Source of the DNA: Rhizobiales bacterium CCH3-A5
Lineage (GTDB): Bacteria; Pseudomonadota; Alphaproteobacteria; Rhizobiales; Beijerinckiaceae
Assembly (NCBI GenBank): GCA_001556025.1
Contig: LSIB01000198.1
Coordinates: forward strand, 1-10,561
Direction of reading: 5' to 3'
DNA length: 10,561 bases
Each line of letters starts with the position of its first letter. Position 1 is the stretch's first letter. Under the pieces are notes generated by a model that was given only the letters and a program-made list of their open reading frames with translations, made no database searches and was not told the DNA's origin. The translations under genes and the position numbers were made by a program. Of the stretch, positions 1 through 6,739 are shown one piece after another.

Positions 1-67
1 ATGGTTCTTATCCGCCGCATCGCGCGAGCGTCATGAGTTCCGGGACGGACTCTTAGATACGGGGTGT

Positions 68-376
68 CTATTCGGCTATTTCACCGGGCTCGTCCCGCCT
101 TCCGTGAGGGTGATCAGGAATGCATCTTCCCTTTATGCAGACAATTCTGACAACCGTATGTGACGTTCCAACGCAAATTGCCTCATAAACCAGCGCTGTC
201 CCTATCGGCGGCAAGCGCTTGATACTTGCCTGGACGCAGCCCGCCTCGGCCAGAGCACTGTTTATGCCTCCATCGGCGGCATAAACAACGTTGATGAATA
301 AGAGAGGTAAAATGCCGCTCCAGACTGTCAAGAAGGCAAATCGCAAACAGTTCGAAACTAATTTATAAATTGCCAT
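68..376 (-). CDS. Small secreted cysteine-containing hypothetical protein (102 aa)
   Basis: I do not recognise a named family. Residues 1-34 form a signal peptide: a short basic start (MAIYK), a hydrophobic core around residues 12-31, and a plausible signal peptidase I site after VYA. The mature part is about 68 residues with four cysteines (in AGC, AIC, IVC and GRC), which could form two disulfides in the periplasm. The second half (near ALVYEAIC and IVCIKGRC) has the alternating hydrophobic pattern of a small beta sheet, and the tail is charged (HGRRDEPGEIAE). The ATG at 374-376 is the only sensible start because the signal peptide begins there. Its ribosome site is weak (GGGA about 10 nt upstream). 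An IS3-family relic lies directly upstream. The signal peptide and paired cysteines argue for a real gene; the function is unknown. Confidence 0.55.
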   Translation of the reverse strand: MAIYKLVSNCLRFAFLTVWSGILPLLFINVVYAADGGINSALAEAGCVQASIKRLPPIGTALVYEAICVGTSHTVVRIVCIKGRCIPDHPHGRRDEPGEIAE

Positions 377-415
377 GGCGTTTTCGTCCCAGGTTACGCT
401 TAACGGTTTGCTTTA

Positions 416-511
416 TCATTCGATATAAGCCGTTCTTGCGGTGAAGGTGGCGGCGTAGGTCGCAGGTGTCAGGTAACCCAACGGCGGATGTGGGCGCTGA
501 CGGTGCTCGCA
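416..511 (-). pseudogene. IS3-family transposase OrfB, C-terminal remnant
   Basis: The minus strand encodes the end of an IS3-family DDE transposase (integrase core, rve_3 end). The 30 readable codons contain RPHPPLGYLTPATYAATF, close to the family signature RPHSSLGYLTPAEYAA, and end with TGA at 416-418. Upstream in this frame a TGA at 512-514 closes the reading frame. The preceding sequence shows no recognisable DDE core in any frame I tried, and EHRQRPH has two extra residues compared with the usual EHRPH. It is a decayed 3' fragment and not a working element. No terminal inverted repeat was identified. Confidence 0.7.
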
Positions 512-731
512 TCAAGGCCGCGATTGACCGTCAGGTTTACAGGCCGTGATCCGCAGTTGGCGACGTATTCTAACCCGGTCGTCATACTTGACGGCAGTTT
601 GAGCGTCGTTATCCCGTCGTGAGCGGCTTCCCCGGGATGGAACTGGAGAGACCTCTCCGGGTGAGACCCTTCTATGCCACGCAGCGGAGGAAGCGGATGC
701 GCAAAAGCCAAGGGTGACAGGAACTTAAGCG
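512..731. other. Intergenic stretch with no supported gene
   Basis: About 220 bases lie between the IS3 remnant and the ABC-type gene. Open frames exist on both strands, but none has a recognisable motif or a good ribosome site. It may be degraded insertion-sequence DNA. The promoter of the downstream gene should lie here, but I see no convincing -35/-10 pair. Confidence 0.4.
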
Positions 732-1991
732 GTGCCCCAAGACGTTGTCGAACAACTTTATCAGCTGATGCATCTGGTCGTGTGGGTCCACACCCCGCAA
801 GACCAACGCTGGATGTTGCCGATTTTTGTGCTGGTGCTGGTCATCACCCCGGCATGGCTGGCCTGGCACCTGCTGCGTTTCCTATGGTCGGCCCTTGCAC
901 GCTGGCGGCAACAACACGCTCGAAAGATTGATGATGATCCGATCAACGCCAAGAACGCGGTTCCCAGTCTCGAGCGCTTTGTGCTGCGCACTACGGCGCC
1001 ATTCCAGATCCGCTTGGCGATCCTGTCTGTTCTCACGATCCCGGCGACTTATATCCTGCTGCTATTGCCGAAGCATATCATAAACTATGCTCTCGCCGAC
1101 GATGGACCGAAGTTTGAATTCCTAAGCATCACGCTTGATTCCGAGGCACTGCTGTTTGCATTATGTGCCGGTTACTTTCTCGTTTTGACGGCCAGTAGCC
1201 TGGTCAAATATGCCGCAAACGTGGTTCGGGGGCGGGTGAACGAGCGCATCGTGCGACGTATTCGGCTCGCGGTCATTCGACGCAGACGCGCGGAACTATG
1301 TCCGCGAGGACGCTCGACTCTGGCCGCTGTCGCTGTCCACGAATGCGAGCCGATCGGCTATTTCGGGGGTAGCCTGCTCATTGTGCCGCTGATTCAGGGT
1401 GGCACGCTGGTCACGAGCGTCGTGTTCCTGTTCATGCAGAACGTCGCACTCGCCTTTGCGGCCTTGATGATGCTTCCGTTGCAGATCGCCGTCCTGCCGC
1501 GCCTGCAGCGGCGTATCAATGGCAAGGTGCGCGAGCGCGTACATGTCACGCGCGGCTTCAGCGCAGCTCTCGCACATGGACTTGTAGACGGTCAAAGCGC
1601 TCTCTCGCCAACGCACCACCATATCCGCCAAGCCGAGGGGCTCGAGCAGGTGAGGCTTGAAATCACCGAGCTTAAGGCACGCTTCAAGGTCCTGTATAAC
1701 TACACCTCCAGCCTGACGCCGTTCTTTTTCTTTGTGATCGGCGGCTACCTCGTATTGCAGCAACGCTTGTCTCTGGGGGCCCTTGTTGCAGCGCTCGCCG
1801 CCTATCGTGAAATAGCCCCCGCCTTGCGAGAGCTCTTCGATTTTGCCCAGAACTGGTCTGACGCACGCGCGCGCTATTCGGAAATTGTGGACACGCTTCA
1901 AAGTCCCTTGGAGAAGCCTGCGCCTCGTTGGCAGGAGGCAGCTTCGCAGCAGGTTGCCGCAGCGGGCGTGGTCGAGAGGAGTCTTGGGTAA
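732..1991 (+). CDS. ABC exporter-type transmembrane protein lacking its ATP-binding domain
   Basis: This 419-residue inner-membrane protein has the architecture of the membrane half of a type I ABC exporter. Hydrophobic segments lie near residues 27-53, 92-112, 135-160, 210-255 (two, around VPLIQGGTLVTSVVFLF and ALMMLPLQIAVLPRL) and 330-360 (PFFFFVIGGYLVL, LGALVAALAAYREI). Loop motifs such as ECEPIGYFGG, PRLQRRINGKVRERV and a final helix with FAQNWSDARARYSEIVDTL match a group of alphaproteobacterial exporters. In full-length members a Walker A/B ATPase domain follows this helix. Here the protein ends about 25 residues later (VVERSLG), and I found no Walker A, signature or Walker B motif in any frame before the next gene. 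The start is GTG at 732 with AGGA 9 nt upstream. A TolC-like gene follows, suggesting a former tripartite export system. It could be a relic or could use an ATPase encoded elsewhere. The C-terminal truncation is clear. Confidence 0.75.
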   Translation: MPQDVVEQLYQLMHLVVWVHTPQDQRWMLPIFVLVLVITPAWLAWHLLRFLWSALARWRQQHARKIDDDPINAKNAVPSLERFVLRTTAPFQIRLAILSVLTIPATYILLLLPKHIINYALADDGPKFEFLSITLDSEALLFALCAGYFLVLTASSLVKYAANVVRGRVNERIVRRIRLAVIRRRRAELCPRGRSTLAAVAVHECEPIGYFGGSLLIVPLIQGGTLVTSVVFLFMQNVALAFAALMMLPLQIAVLPRLQRRINGKVRERVHVTRGFSAALAHGLVDGQSALSPTHHHIRQAEGLEQVRLEITELKARFKVLYNYTSSLTPFFFFVIGGYLVLQQRLSLGALVAALAAYREIAPALRELFDFAQNWSDARARYSEIVDTLQSPLEKPAPRWQEAASQQVAAAGVVERSLG

Positions 1992-2146
1992 GACCGCGGC
2001 ATCTGTCGTATCGGTTGCTCTGAAGTCCCGTCGGTTTCATGTCTGAATCCGCAAAAAGGGGGTTCCTCATACAGACGGTATGTGGCTTTATCCCCGCCTT
2101 CGAAGATATGGACCGAGGTTCGATTTTGCGGCGTTCGAGCGTGAAA

Positions 2147-3523
2147 ATGCCCACCAATCGCTGTGGTCTGGCCGGGCTGTTTGTGCTTGCTTCGTTGGGA
2201 ATAGCCCAGCCAGGTCTGGCACAGACGATGGAAGCTGCCTTGGCACGGGCTTATGCGGCCAATCCGACGCTGAATGCGGAGCGTGCGTCGTTGCGCGTGA
2301 CCAACGAGAACGTGCCACAGGCTCTATCGGGGTACCGGCCCACCATCGTCGCCTCGGCTGATATCGGTGCCAGCATCACCGATGCGCGGAGTCCCGGCCT
2401 TGGCAGTGCGACTTCGCGTCTTGGTCCCCGCGGCGCAGGCGTGCAGATTGACCAGACCATCTTCGATGGTGGCAAGACGCGTAGCTCCGTCAGTCAGGCT
2501 GAATCGCAGATACTGGGTGCGCGCGCCACATTGCAGAATGTCGAGCAGAACGTGCTGCTCGATGCCGCGACGTCCTATATGAACGTGTTGCGCGATACAG
2601 CGATCCTCACCCTCAATCGCAACAATGTCGAGGTTCTCGATGAGCAGCTGCGCCAGACGCGGGGACGACTTCAAGCGGGTGAAATAACGACGACGGATGT
2701 GGCGCAGGCTGAGGCGCGTCTGTCGCAAGCGCGATCTCAGGCGATCCTGGCGGAATCGAACCTTAAAACCTCGATCGCGCGCTATCGCCAGAACGTCGGC
2801 GCCGAACCGAAGCAGCTCGCGCCGGGGCGCCCCGTCGAGCGTTTGTTGCCTAAATCACTGGCAGTCGCTTTAAACACGGCTCTTGTGCGCCATCCGGCGA
2901 TTGTCGCCTCGTTGCATGGGGTGGATGCAGCTGAACTGCAGGTCAAAGTTACGCAGGCCGATCTCTACCCCGTGCTCGGAGTTCGCGGATTGGTGCAGCG
3001 GCGCAACGACGAGGAATCGTTCGGCGACAGGCAGACATCGGCGAGCGTCGTCGGCACCCTGACGATTCCGATTTATGAAGGCGGTCGCATTTACTCCCGC
3101 ACACGGCAGGCCAAGGAAACTGCCGGTCAACGCCGCATCGAGGTCGATACGCAGCGTGACATCGTGCGCGCCGCCGTGGTGTCCGCTTGGGGCACAAACG
3201 AGGCCGCCAAAGCGCAGATCGCAGCCGCCCAGGTTCAGGTCAGAGCCGCAGAGACGGCGCTCGCCGGCGTTCGCGAGGAAGCCAGGGCGGGCCAGCGCAC
3301 GACGCTCGACGTCCTGAACGCACAGCAGGAACTCGTCGTAGCACGCTCGACGCTGGTAACTGCGCAGCGTGACCGGGTCGTCGCATCCTATGCCGCCTTG
3401 TCGGCGATCGGGCAGCTGTCGGTGGAAACGCTGAGGTTGAAAACGGAAGTTTATAACTCACGACAGCACTATGACCAGGTCAAAGGCCTGCTCTGGGGAA
3501 CACAAACGCCTGACGGGCGCTAA
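2147..3523 (+). CDS. tolC: TolC-family outer-membrane efflux/secretion channel
   Basis: TolC proteins form trimeric outer-membrane barrels with a periplasmic alpha-helical tunnel, docking to inner-membrane exporters for type I secretion or drug efflux. The sequence shows two outer-membrane efflux (OEP) repeats. The first begins with TMEAALARAYAANPTLNAER and the second near ALNTALVRHPAIVASL; the closing helices carry VREEARAGQRTTLDVLNAQQ, a classic TolC signature. FDGG and YEGG, which precede the strand-to-helix turn in each repeat, are present. At 458 residues the length is normal. I chose ATG 2147 because it gives a compact signal peptide (hydrophobic LAGLFVLASLGIA, cleavage after GLA). The frame is open back to ATG 2039, with another ATG at 2108; no ribosome site is decisive. 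It lies 155 nt after the NBD-less ABC gene and converges with flgF. Family is secure; the transported substrate is unknown. Confidence 0.9.
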   Translation: MPTNRCGLAGLFVLASLGIAQPGLAQTMEAALARAYAANPTLNAERASLRVTNENVPQALSGYRPTIVASADIGASITDARSPGLGSATSRLGPRGAGVQIDQTIFDGGKTRSSVSQAESQILGARATLQNVEQNVLLDAATSYMNVLRDTAILTLNRNNVEVLDEQLRQTRGRLQAGEITTTDVAQAEARLSQARSQAILAESNLKTSIARYRQNVGAEPKQLAPGRPVERLLPKSLAVALNTALVRHPAIVASLHGVDAAELQVKVTQADLYPVLGVRGLVQRRNDEESFGDRQTSASVVGTLTIPIYEGGRIYSRTRQAKETAGQRRIEVDTQRDIVRAAVVSAWGTNEAAKAQIAAAQVQVRAAETALAGVREEARAGQRTTLDVLNAQQELVVARSTLVTAQRDRVVASYAALSAIGQLSVETLRLKTEVYNSRQHYDQVKGLLWGTQTPDGR

Positions 3524-3545
3524 ATCGTGTTTGGCGCTGTCAGCC

Positions 3546-4274
3546 TCAGAGTGTGTCTGAAAGCCTTTGCATCTCGACCGAGTCGTCGTCTTTTTTCATC
3601 ATGTTGGCGATCATCTCATACGTTCTGGTCAACTTGACGAGATCAACCATTTCGGTGGCGCCGACGACGTTGGATTTTTCGATCGCGCCGGAGGCCATCC
3701 GAGGAGCGAGTGGGATTGGATTTGTGTTTGAGGAGAAAAGGTTGTTGCCTGCGGCGAGCAGATCGGCGGGGTTGGGAAAATCAACCACGGAGACCTTGCC
3801 GCGCGTACCCTGGCTTGTGGAAATCGTTCCGTCGTCGCTGATCGTTATATTTCGCTCGGTTGCGGAAAAGGTCAAAGGACCACTCGAGGTGACGACCGGA
3901 TTTCCGGAGGCTGTGACAAGTTGCCCGGAGCTGTTCAGCTTAAACGAGCCGTCGCGCGTATAACGGTTACCGTTGGGTGTGTTTACGACGAACCAACCGT
4001 TGCCTTTGATGGCGACATCGAGCGGATTGCCCGTGAATTCGATTTGCCCCTGCGACAAATTTATCCTGGAGACGCCGTTATCGACGAGCGAGACATACTT
4101 GTTCGCATTCGGTTCATTGCCCGATTGGGTCGCCTCTTTCAAATGTTCCTTGAAAGAGGCGCGCTGACCCTTGAAACCTGGCGTCGATATATTGGCAACG
4201 TTATTTGCCAATCTGTCGAGATCACGCCGCATCGCGATCAGGTGCGAAAGACGAACTAAGCCGGTCGATGACAT
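3546..4274 (-). CDS. flgF: Flagellar basal-body proximal rod protein FlgF
   Basis: FlgF is a proximal rod subunit exported by the flagellar type III apparatus and assembled between the MS ring and the distal rod. The 242 residues carry the expected parts. The N-terminal rod helix contains ANNVANISTPGFKG (23-36), the conserved basal-body signature. Mid-protein motifs are NPLDVAIKGNGWFVV (83-97) and YTRDGSF (105-111). The C-terminal motif runs from KSNV to TRTYE (200-220). The open frame extends 36 codons further upstream, but ATG 4272-4274 gives the normal N-terminus (MSSTGLVRLSHLI), with a GGTGAAAAG purine stretch just before it. Length is normal for FlgF and nothing is missing. It is odd that no flgA, flgG, flgH, flgI or fliL neighbours are present, since flgF normally sits in a flagellar operon. 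It could be a displaced or second copy. Confidence 0.93.
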   Translation of the reverse strand: MSSTGLVRLSHLIAMRRDLDRLANNVANISTPGFKGQRASFKEHLKEATQSGNEPNANKYVSLVDNGVSRINLSQGQIEFTGNPLDVAIKGNGWFVVNTPNGNRYTRDGSFKLNSSGQLVTASGNPVVTSSGPLTFSATERNITISDDGTISTSQGTRGKVSVVDFPNPADLLAAGNNLFSSNTNPIPLAPRMASGAIEKSNVVGATEMVDLVKLTRTYEMIANMMKKDDDSVEMQRLSDTL

Positions 4275-4446
4275 ATTTTTCTTTTCACCAGCAAGAACCG
4301 CGAAGCAGTGTATTAGATTTCGTGCAATCTGGCAATTTTCACAGAGATCCTCTTGGCTGGATCGCAACGGTCCGAATTTCATCCGCTTTAAATGCGACGG
4401 TGAATGGCAGCGTCTGCGCGAGCGTCGAGCATGACCGGAGCTTCGA
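4275..4446. promoter_or_regulatory. Divergent intergenic region between flgF and the flavoprotein gene
   Basis: These 172 bases must hold the outward promoters of both genes. It is more A/T-rich near the flgF start (TTTTTCTTTTCACC on the plus strand) than the surrounding coding DNA. A candidate flgF promoter on the minus strand has TTGCCA and TAATAC, but the 14-nt spacing is too short to be convincing. No sigma-54 (GG-N10-GC) or flagellar sigma-28 box was evident. Ribosome sites are GGTGAAAAG for flgF and GGAG (4436-4439) for the flavoprotein. Confidence 0.35.
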
Positions 4447-5427
4447 ATGACGTCGAACCTTGAGGCCAGCTACGGGCTGTCAGTCGCAGCTGCGAGAGAC
4501 GTCGCCAGCGGAGGGGAGCTGCTGGATTGCCTTGTGATAGGCGGCGGTCCCGCCGGACTGACGGCTGCGATCTATCTGGCAAGATATCATCTGTCCGTTG
4601 TAGTCGTGGACGGCGGACAGAGCCGGGCCAGCTGGATTCCGGTCAGCCATAACCATGCCGGTTTTCCAGACGGGATTGCCGGATCTGAGCTCCTGGTTCG
4701 CATGTCGGCTCAAGCAAAGCGCTACGGTGCTCACCATCTGGTAGCCGAAGTGACGTCGTTGACGAAAGAAAACGGTCATTTCCTCGCCAAGGCTGGCGCC
4801 GCAAACCTGCGGGCCCGGACGGTCCTGCTGGCGACCGGCGTGGTGAACCGTCGCCCCGCGGGCATGCCGGATGATATGCATACCCAGGCGCTGGCGCGTG
4901 GCCTGCTGAGATACTGCCCCATTTGCGATGGCTTCGAGGTAACCGACCGCCGTATCGGCGTCATCGGAGACGCCATCGGCGGATTGGGCGAGGCGGAATT
5001 CTTGCGCAGCTTCACGTCGGATGTAACCTTGATTTCGCCTGATAGCGTGCACGAACTCGATGCGTGCCAGCGGTCGCGCGTCGATAAGGCCGCCATCAAG
5101 GTGCTCGATGGTCCCTGCCTGGCTTTCGAACTGCGTGATGACGCGATCGCGGTCGCATTGCCCGGCGGCAATCATGTCTTCGACGCCATCTATCCAGCGC
5201 TTGGCAGCGATGTTCGAGGCAGTCTTGCAGTCGCATTGGGCGCGACACTGTCGGATCAGGGATGTGTGATCGTCGATGACAGTCAACGAACCGACGTTCC
5301 GGGCCTTTACGCGGCGGGCGACGTCGTCCAGGGACTTGATCAGATCAGCTACGCCATGGGCCATGCAGCCGTCGCAGCGACGGCGATCCGCAATGATTTG
5401 AGCGCAAGCATGCCTCTCTTTCGCTGA
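4447..5427 (+). CDS. Thioredoxin-reductase-like NAD(P)/FAD-dependent oxidoreductase
   Basis: This cytosolic flavoprotein should carry electrons from NAD(P)H through FAD to a disulfide or another acceptor. The FAD-binding Rossmann motif is GGGPAGL at residues 32-38, with the acidic end of the second strand in VVVVDGG (51-57). A second nucleotide-binding fold begins with [16 protein letters not shown] (171-186). The closing FAD motif [18 protein letters not shown] lies at 291-308. The redox motif is C157-P-I-C160 inside RYCPICDG, in the position of the CATC pair of bacterial TrxB, so a dithiol-disulfide step is plausible. Length (326) is normal for the family, with about 25 extra residues before the FAD fold. 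ATG 4447 is supported by GGAG 7 nt upstream. No thioredoxin gene is adjacent. I would not call it trxB, because CPIC proteins form a separate branch whose partner is often unknown. Confidence 0.88.
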   Translation: MTSNLEASYGLSVAAARDVASGGELLDCLVIGGGPAGLTAAIYLARYHLSVVVVDGGQSRASWIPVSHNHAGFPDGIAGSELLVRMSAQAKRYGAHHLVAEVTSLTKENGHFLAKAGAANLRARTVLLATGVVNRRPAGMPDDMHTQALARGLLRYCPICDGFEVTDRRIGVIGDAIGGLGEAEFLRSFTSDVTLISPDSVHELDACQRSRVDKAAIKVLDGPCLAFELRDDAIAVALPGGNHVFDAIYPALGSDVRGSLAVALGATLSDQGCVIVDDSQRTDVPGLYAAGDVVQGLDQISYAMGHAAVAATAIRNDLSASMPLFR

Positions 5428-5527
5428 GGCGATCCAGCGGCTTCGATCCAACAAACGGGCTCTTTGACCGTCAGGAATGGGCTTGGAAAATGCGGTCCGG
5501 TGGGGGCCTTGCCTTGAGGTTTGTTCG

Positions 5528-6184
5528 CTAAACCGCGTTTTCGGGGCTGGATCGGGAACGTGGCGGTTTGGGCTTGCGGCCGAGTAGCTTTTCGCCGTCC
5601 GGCCGGAGGTTGCCTGTGGGCGCGACATGGCGGTAGAGCGTCTGGCGGGTGACGCCGAGTTCGGCGCAGAGCTCTGCGATTTTCGTCTCGGGTTTGCCCA
5701 TCGCGGCCTGCGCCAGCCGCAGTTTCGCCGATGTCATCTTGAAGGGTCGGCCGCCGTTGCGTCCGCGGGCTCGCGCGGCAGCGAGACCGGCGTTGGTGCG
5801 CTCGATGATCAGCTCGCGCTCGAACTCCGCCAGCGCAGCGAAGATGTTGAACATCAGCCGACCGTTCGCCGTGGTGGTGTCGATCGCGGCGCCCTGGCCG
5901 GTGAGCACCTTCAGGCCGACGCCGCGTCCGTTGAGAGCCTGAACGACATCGACGAGGTGCTTGAGGTTGCGGCCCAGCCGGTCCAGCTTCCAGACCATCA
6001 GCGTGTCGCCATCGCGCAGCGATCTCAGGCAGGCCTCCAGTCCCGGCCGGTCGTCCCGCTTTCCGGACGCGTGATCGGTGTAGAGCTGATCGACGGCGAC
6101 GCCGGCGGCCACGAGCGCGTCGGATTGCAGATCGACGACCTGGCTCCCGTCCGTCTTGCTCACGCGCATGTAGCCGATCAGCAC
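5528..6184 (-). CDS. tnpR: Small serine recombinase (Tn3-type resolvase/invertase)
   Basis: It catalyses site-specific strand exchange through a 5'-phosphoserine link, normally resolving transposon cointegrates at a res site. Residues 1-135 form the catalytic domain: Ser9 in YMRVSKTD is the nucleophile, followed by DHASGKRDDRPGLE (37-50), KLDRLGRNLKHL (66-77) and the long E-helix FERELIIERT (121-130). A helix-turn-helix follows at about 166-186 (ELCAELGVTRQTLYRHV), with GRNGGRP between the domains. A basic, proline-rich tail of about 30 residues (GRKPKPPRSRSS) extends past the usual end. I chose GTG 6182-6184 because AAGGAG stands 8 nt upstream; the frame is open to a GTG at 6211 with no ribosome site. 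No transposase gene of the same element is visible, so it may be an isolated remnant of a Tn3-like unit. The enzyme itself looks intact. Confidence 0.92.
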   Translation of the reverse strand: MLIGYMRVSKTDGSQVVDLQSDALVAAGVAVDQLYTDHASGKRDDRPGLEACLRSLRDGDTLMVWKLDRLGRNLKHLVDVVQALNGRGVGLKVLTGQGAAIDTTTANGRLMFNIFAALAEFERELIIERTNAGLAAARARGRNGGRPFKMTSAKLRLAQAAMGKPETKIAELCAELGVTRQTLYRHVAPTGNLRPDGEKLLGRKPKPPRSRSSPENAV

Positions 6185-6265
6185 GAGCTTTTCTCCTTGC
6201 GACGCCGTCACGCAAACGGCCGATTATCCGAGCGCCCGCACGGCAGCTCCACCCGATCCGAATCC

Positions 6266-6329
6266 TGTCACTAATCCCGTCATTCTGTCAAAGGTCTGCA
6301 AACGCATAGAGTTGTCGATTGTGTGACAA
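6266..6329. promoter_or_regulatory. Possible res-like recombination/operator site
   Basis: Two TGTCA elements start exactly 20 bp apart (6266 and 6286), with an extra GTCA at 6279. They are followed by an inverted pair TTGTC (6312-6316) and GACAA (6325-6329) separated by 8 bp. Resolvase half-sites of the Tn3 family often begin with TGTC, and res sites lie directly upstream of tnpR, which is where this cluster falls. The three full 28-34-bp subsites of a canonical res are not clearly recognisable, so this is an inference from position and short motifs. Confidence 0.3.
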
Positions 6330-6672
6330 AGCCGGCTGATCGGACGCGGCGAGGTAGGGCACATCGAGCGTACGCTGTTCACGTTCACGGGCTCGGCTCG
6401 TAGCGTCGGGGTGCCAGGCCTGACTGAACAAGGGCGAGGCTTGCCAACCCACCCGGCACCAGCCGTTCATGTCCACCGACAAGTCGCTTCTTGGTTTGGA
6501 ACCCTGGCCCCTGCTCGATCGCAGACCTCGAACTCTCCCGTGATCAGGATTATTGCCCAGCGGTGCCCGATGCGAACCTGCCCAGAATGCTCAGCACCCC
6601 TATCATGAGAGGGATATAGAGCGCCTACATAAGGTCGTCATCGAATGCTCCGACGGTGATATTGGCCGTATC

Positions 6673-6700
6673 TTAAACTCACGCCTTATGCCTGTATCAT
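6673..6700 (+). promoter_or_regulatory. Candidate promoter of the CDF transporter gene
   Basis: TTAAAC (6673-6678) and TATCAT (6695-6700) are separated by 16 bp, giving a fair sigma-70-type -35/-10 pair. The expected transcript start is about 30 nt before the CDF start codon. A strong ribosome site, GAGGAG at 6729-6734, lies 5 nt before the ATG. No clear MerR-type long-spacer dyad or ArsR-type operator was seen. Confidence 0.4.
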
Positions 6701-6739
6701 GTAGACCAAGGTCGAAATTCGGTTCGATGAGGAGAGACG

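Larger units (their letters stand above)
6212..6739. other. 528-base gap without a supported gene, between resolvase and CDF gene
   Basis: I found no convincing coding region. Short frames exist on both strands (for example 6288-6482 minus), but none carries a known motif. The part next to the resolvase holds a repeat cluster that could be its res site (6266-6329), and the part next to the CDF gene holds its likely promoter (6673-6700). The middle may be decayed transposon DNA. Confidence 0.45.

Noticed and set aside
1255..1325. A possible compensated frameshift in the ABC membrane protein (RRRRAELCPRGRS)
   Set aside because: The flanking motifs VIRR and TLAAVAV are in the same frame, and a variable-length loop explains the unusual residues without any frame change.
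5428..5527. A transposon terminal inverted repeat between the flavoprotein and the resolvase
   Set aside because: Only a 7-bp AACAAAC/GTTTGTT pair was visible, far short of a Tn3-type 38-bp end, and no matching copy was found elsewhere.
4480..5628. A 382-codon minus-strand open frame opposite the flavoprotein gene
   Set aside because: It lies antisense to a gene with clear FAD and CPIC motifs and has no family motif of its own; long antisense frames are common in G+C-rich DNA.
5349..6274. Long overlapping frames on both strands around the resolvase (288 and 215 codons)
   Set aside because: They are arginine-rich or otherwise biased shadows of the resolvase, which alone carries the catalytic serine motif and helix-turn-helix.
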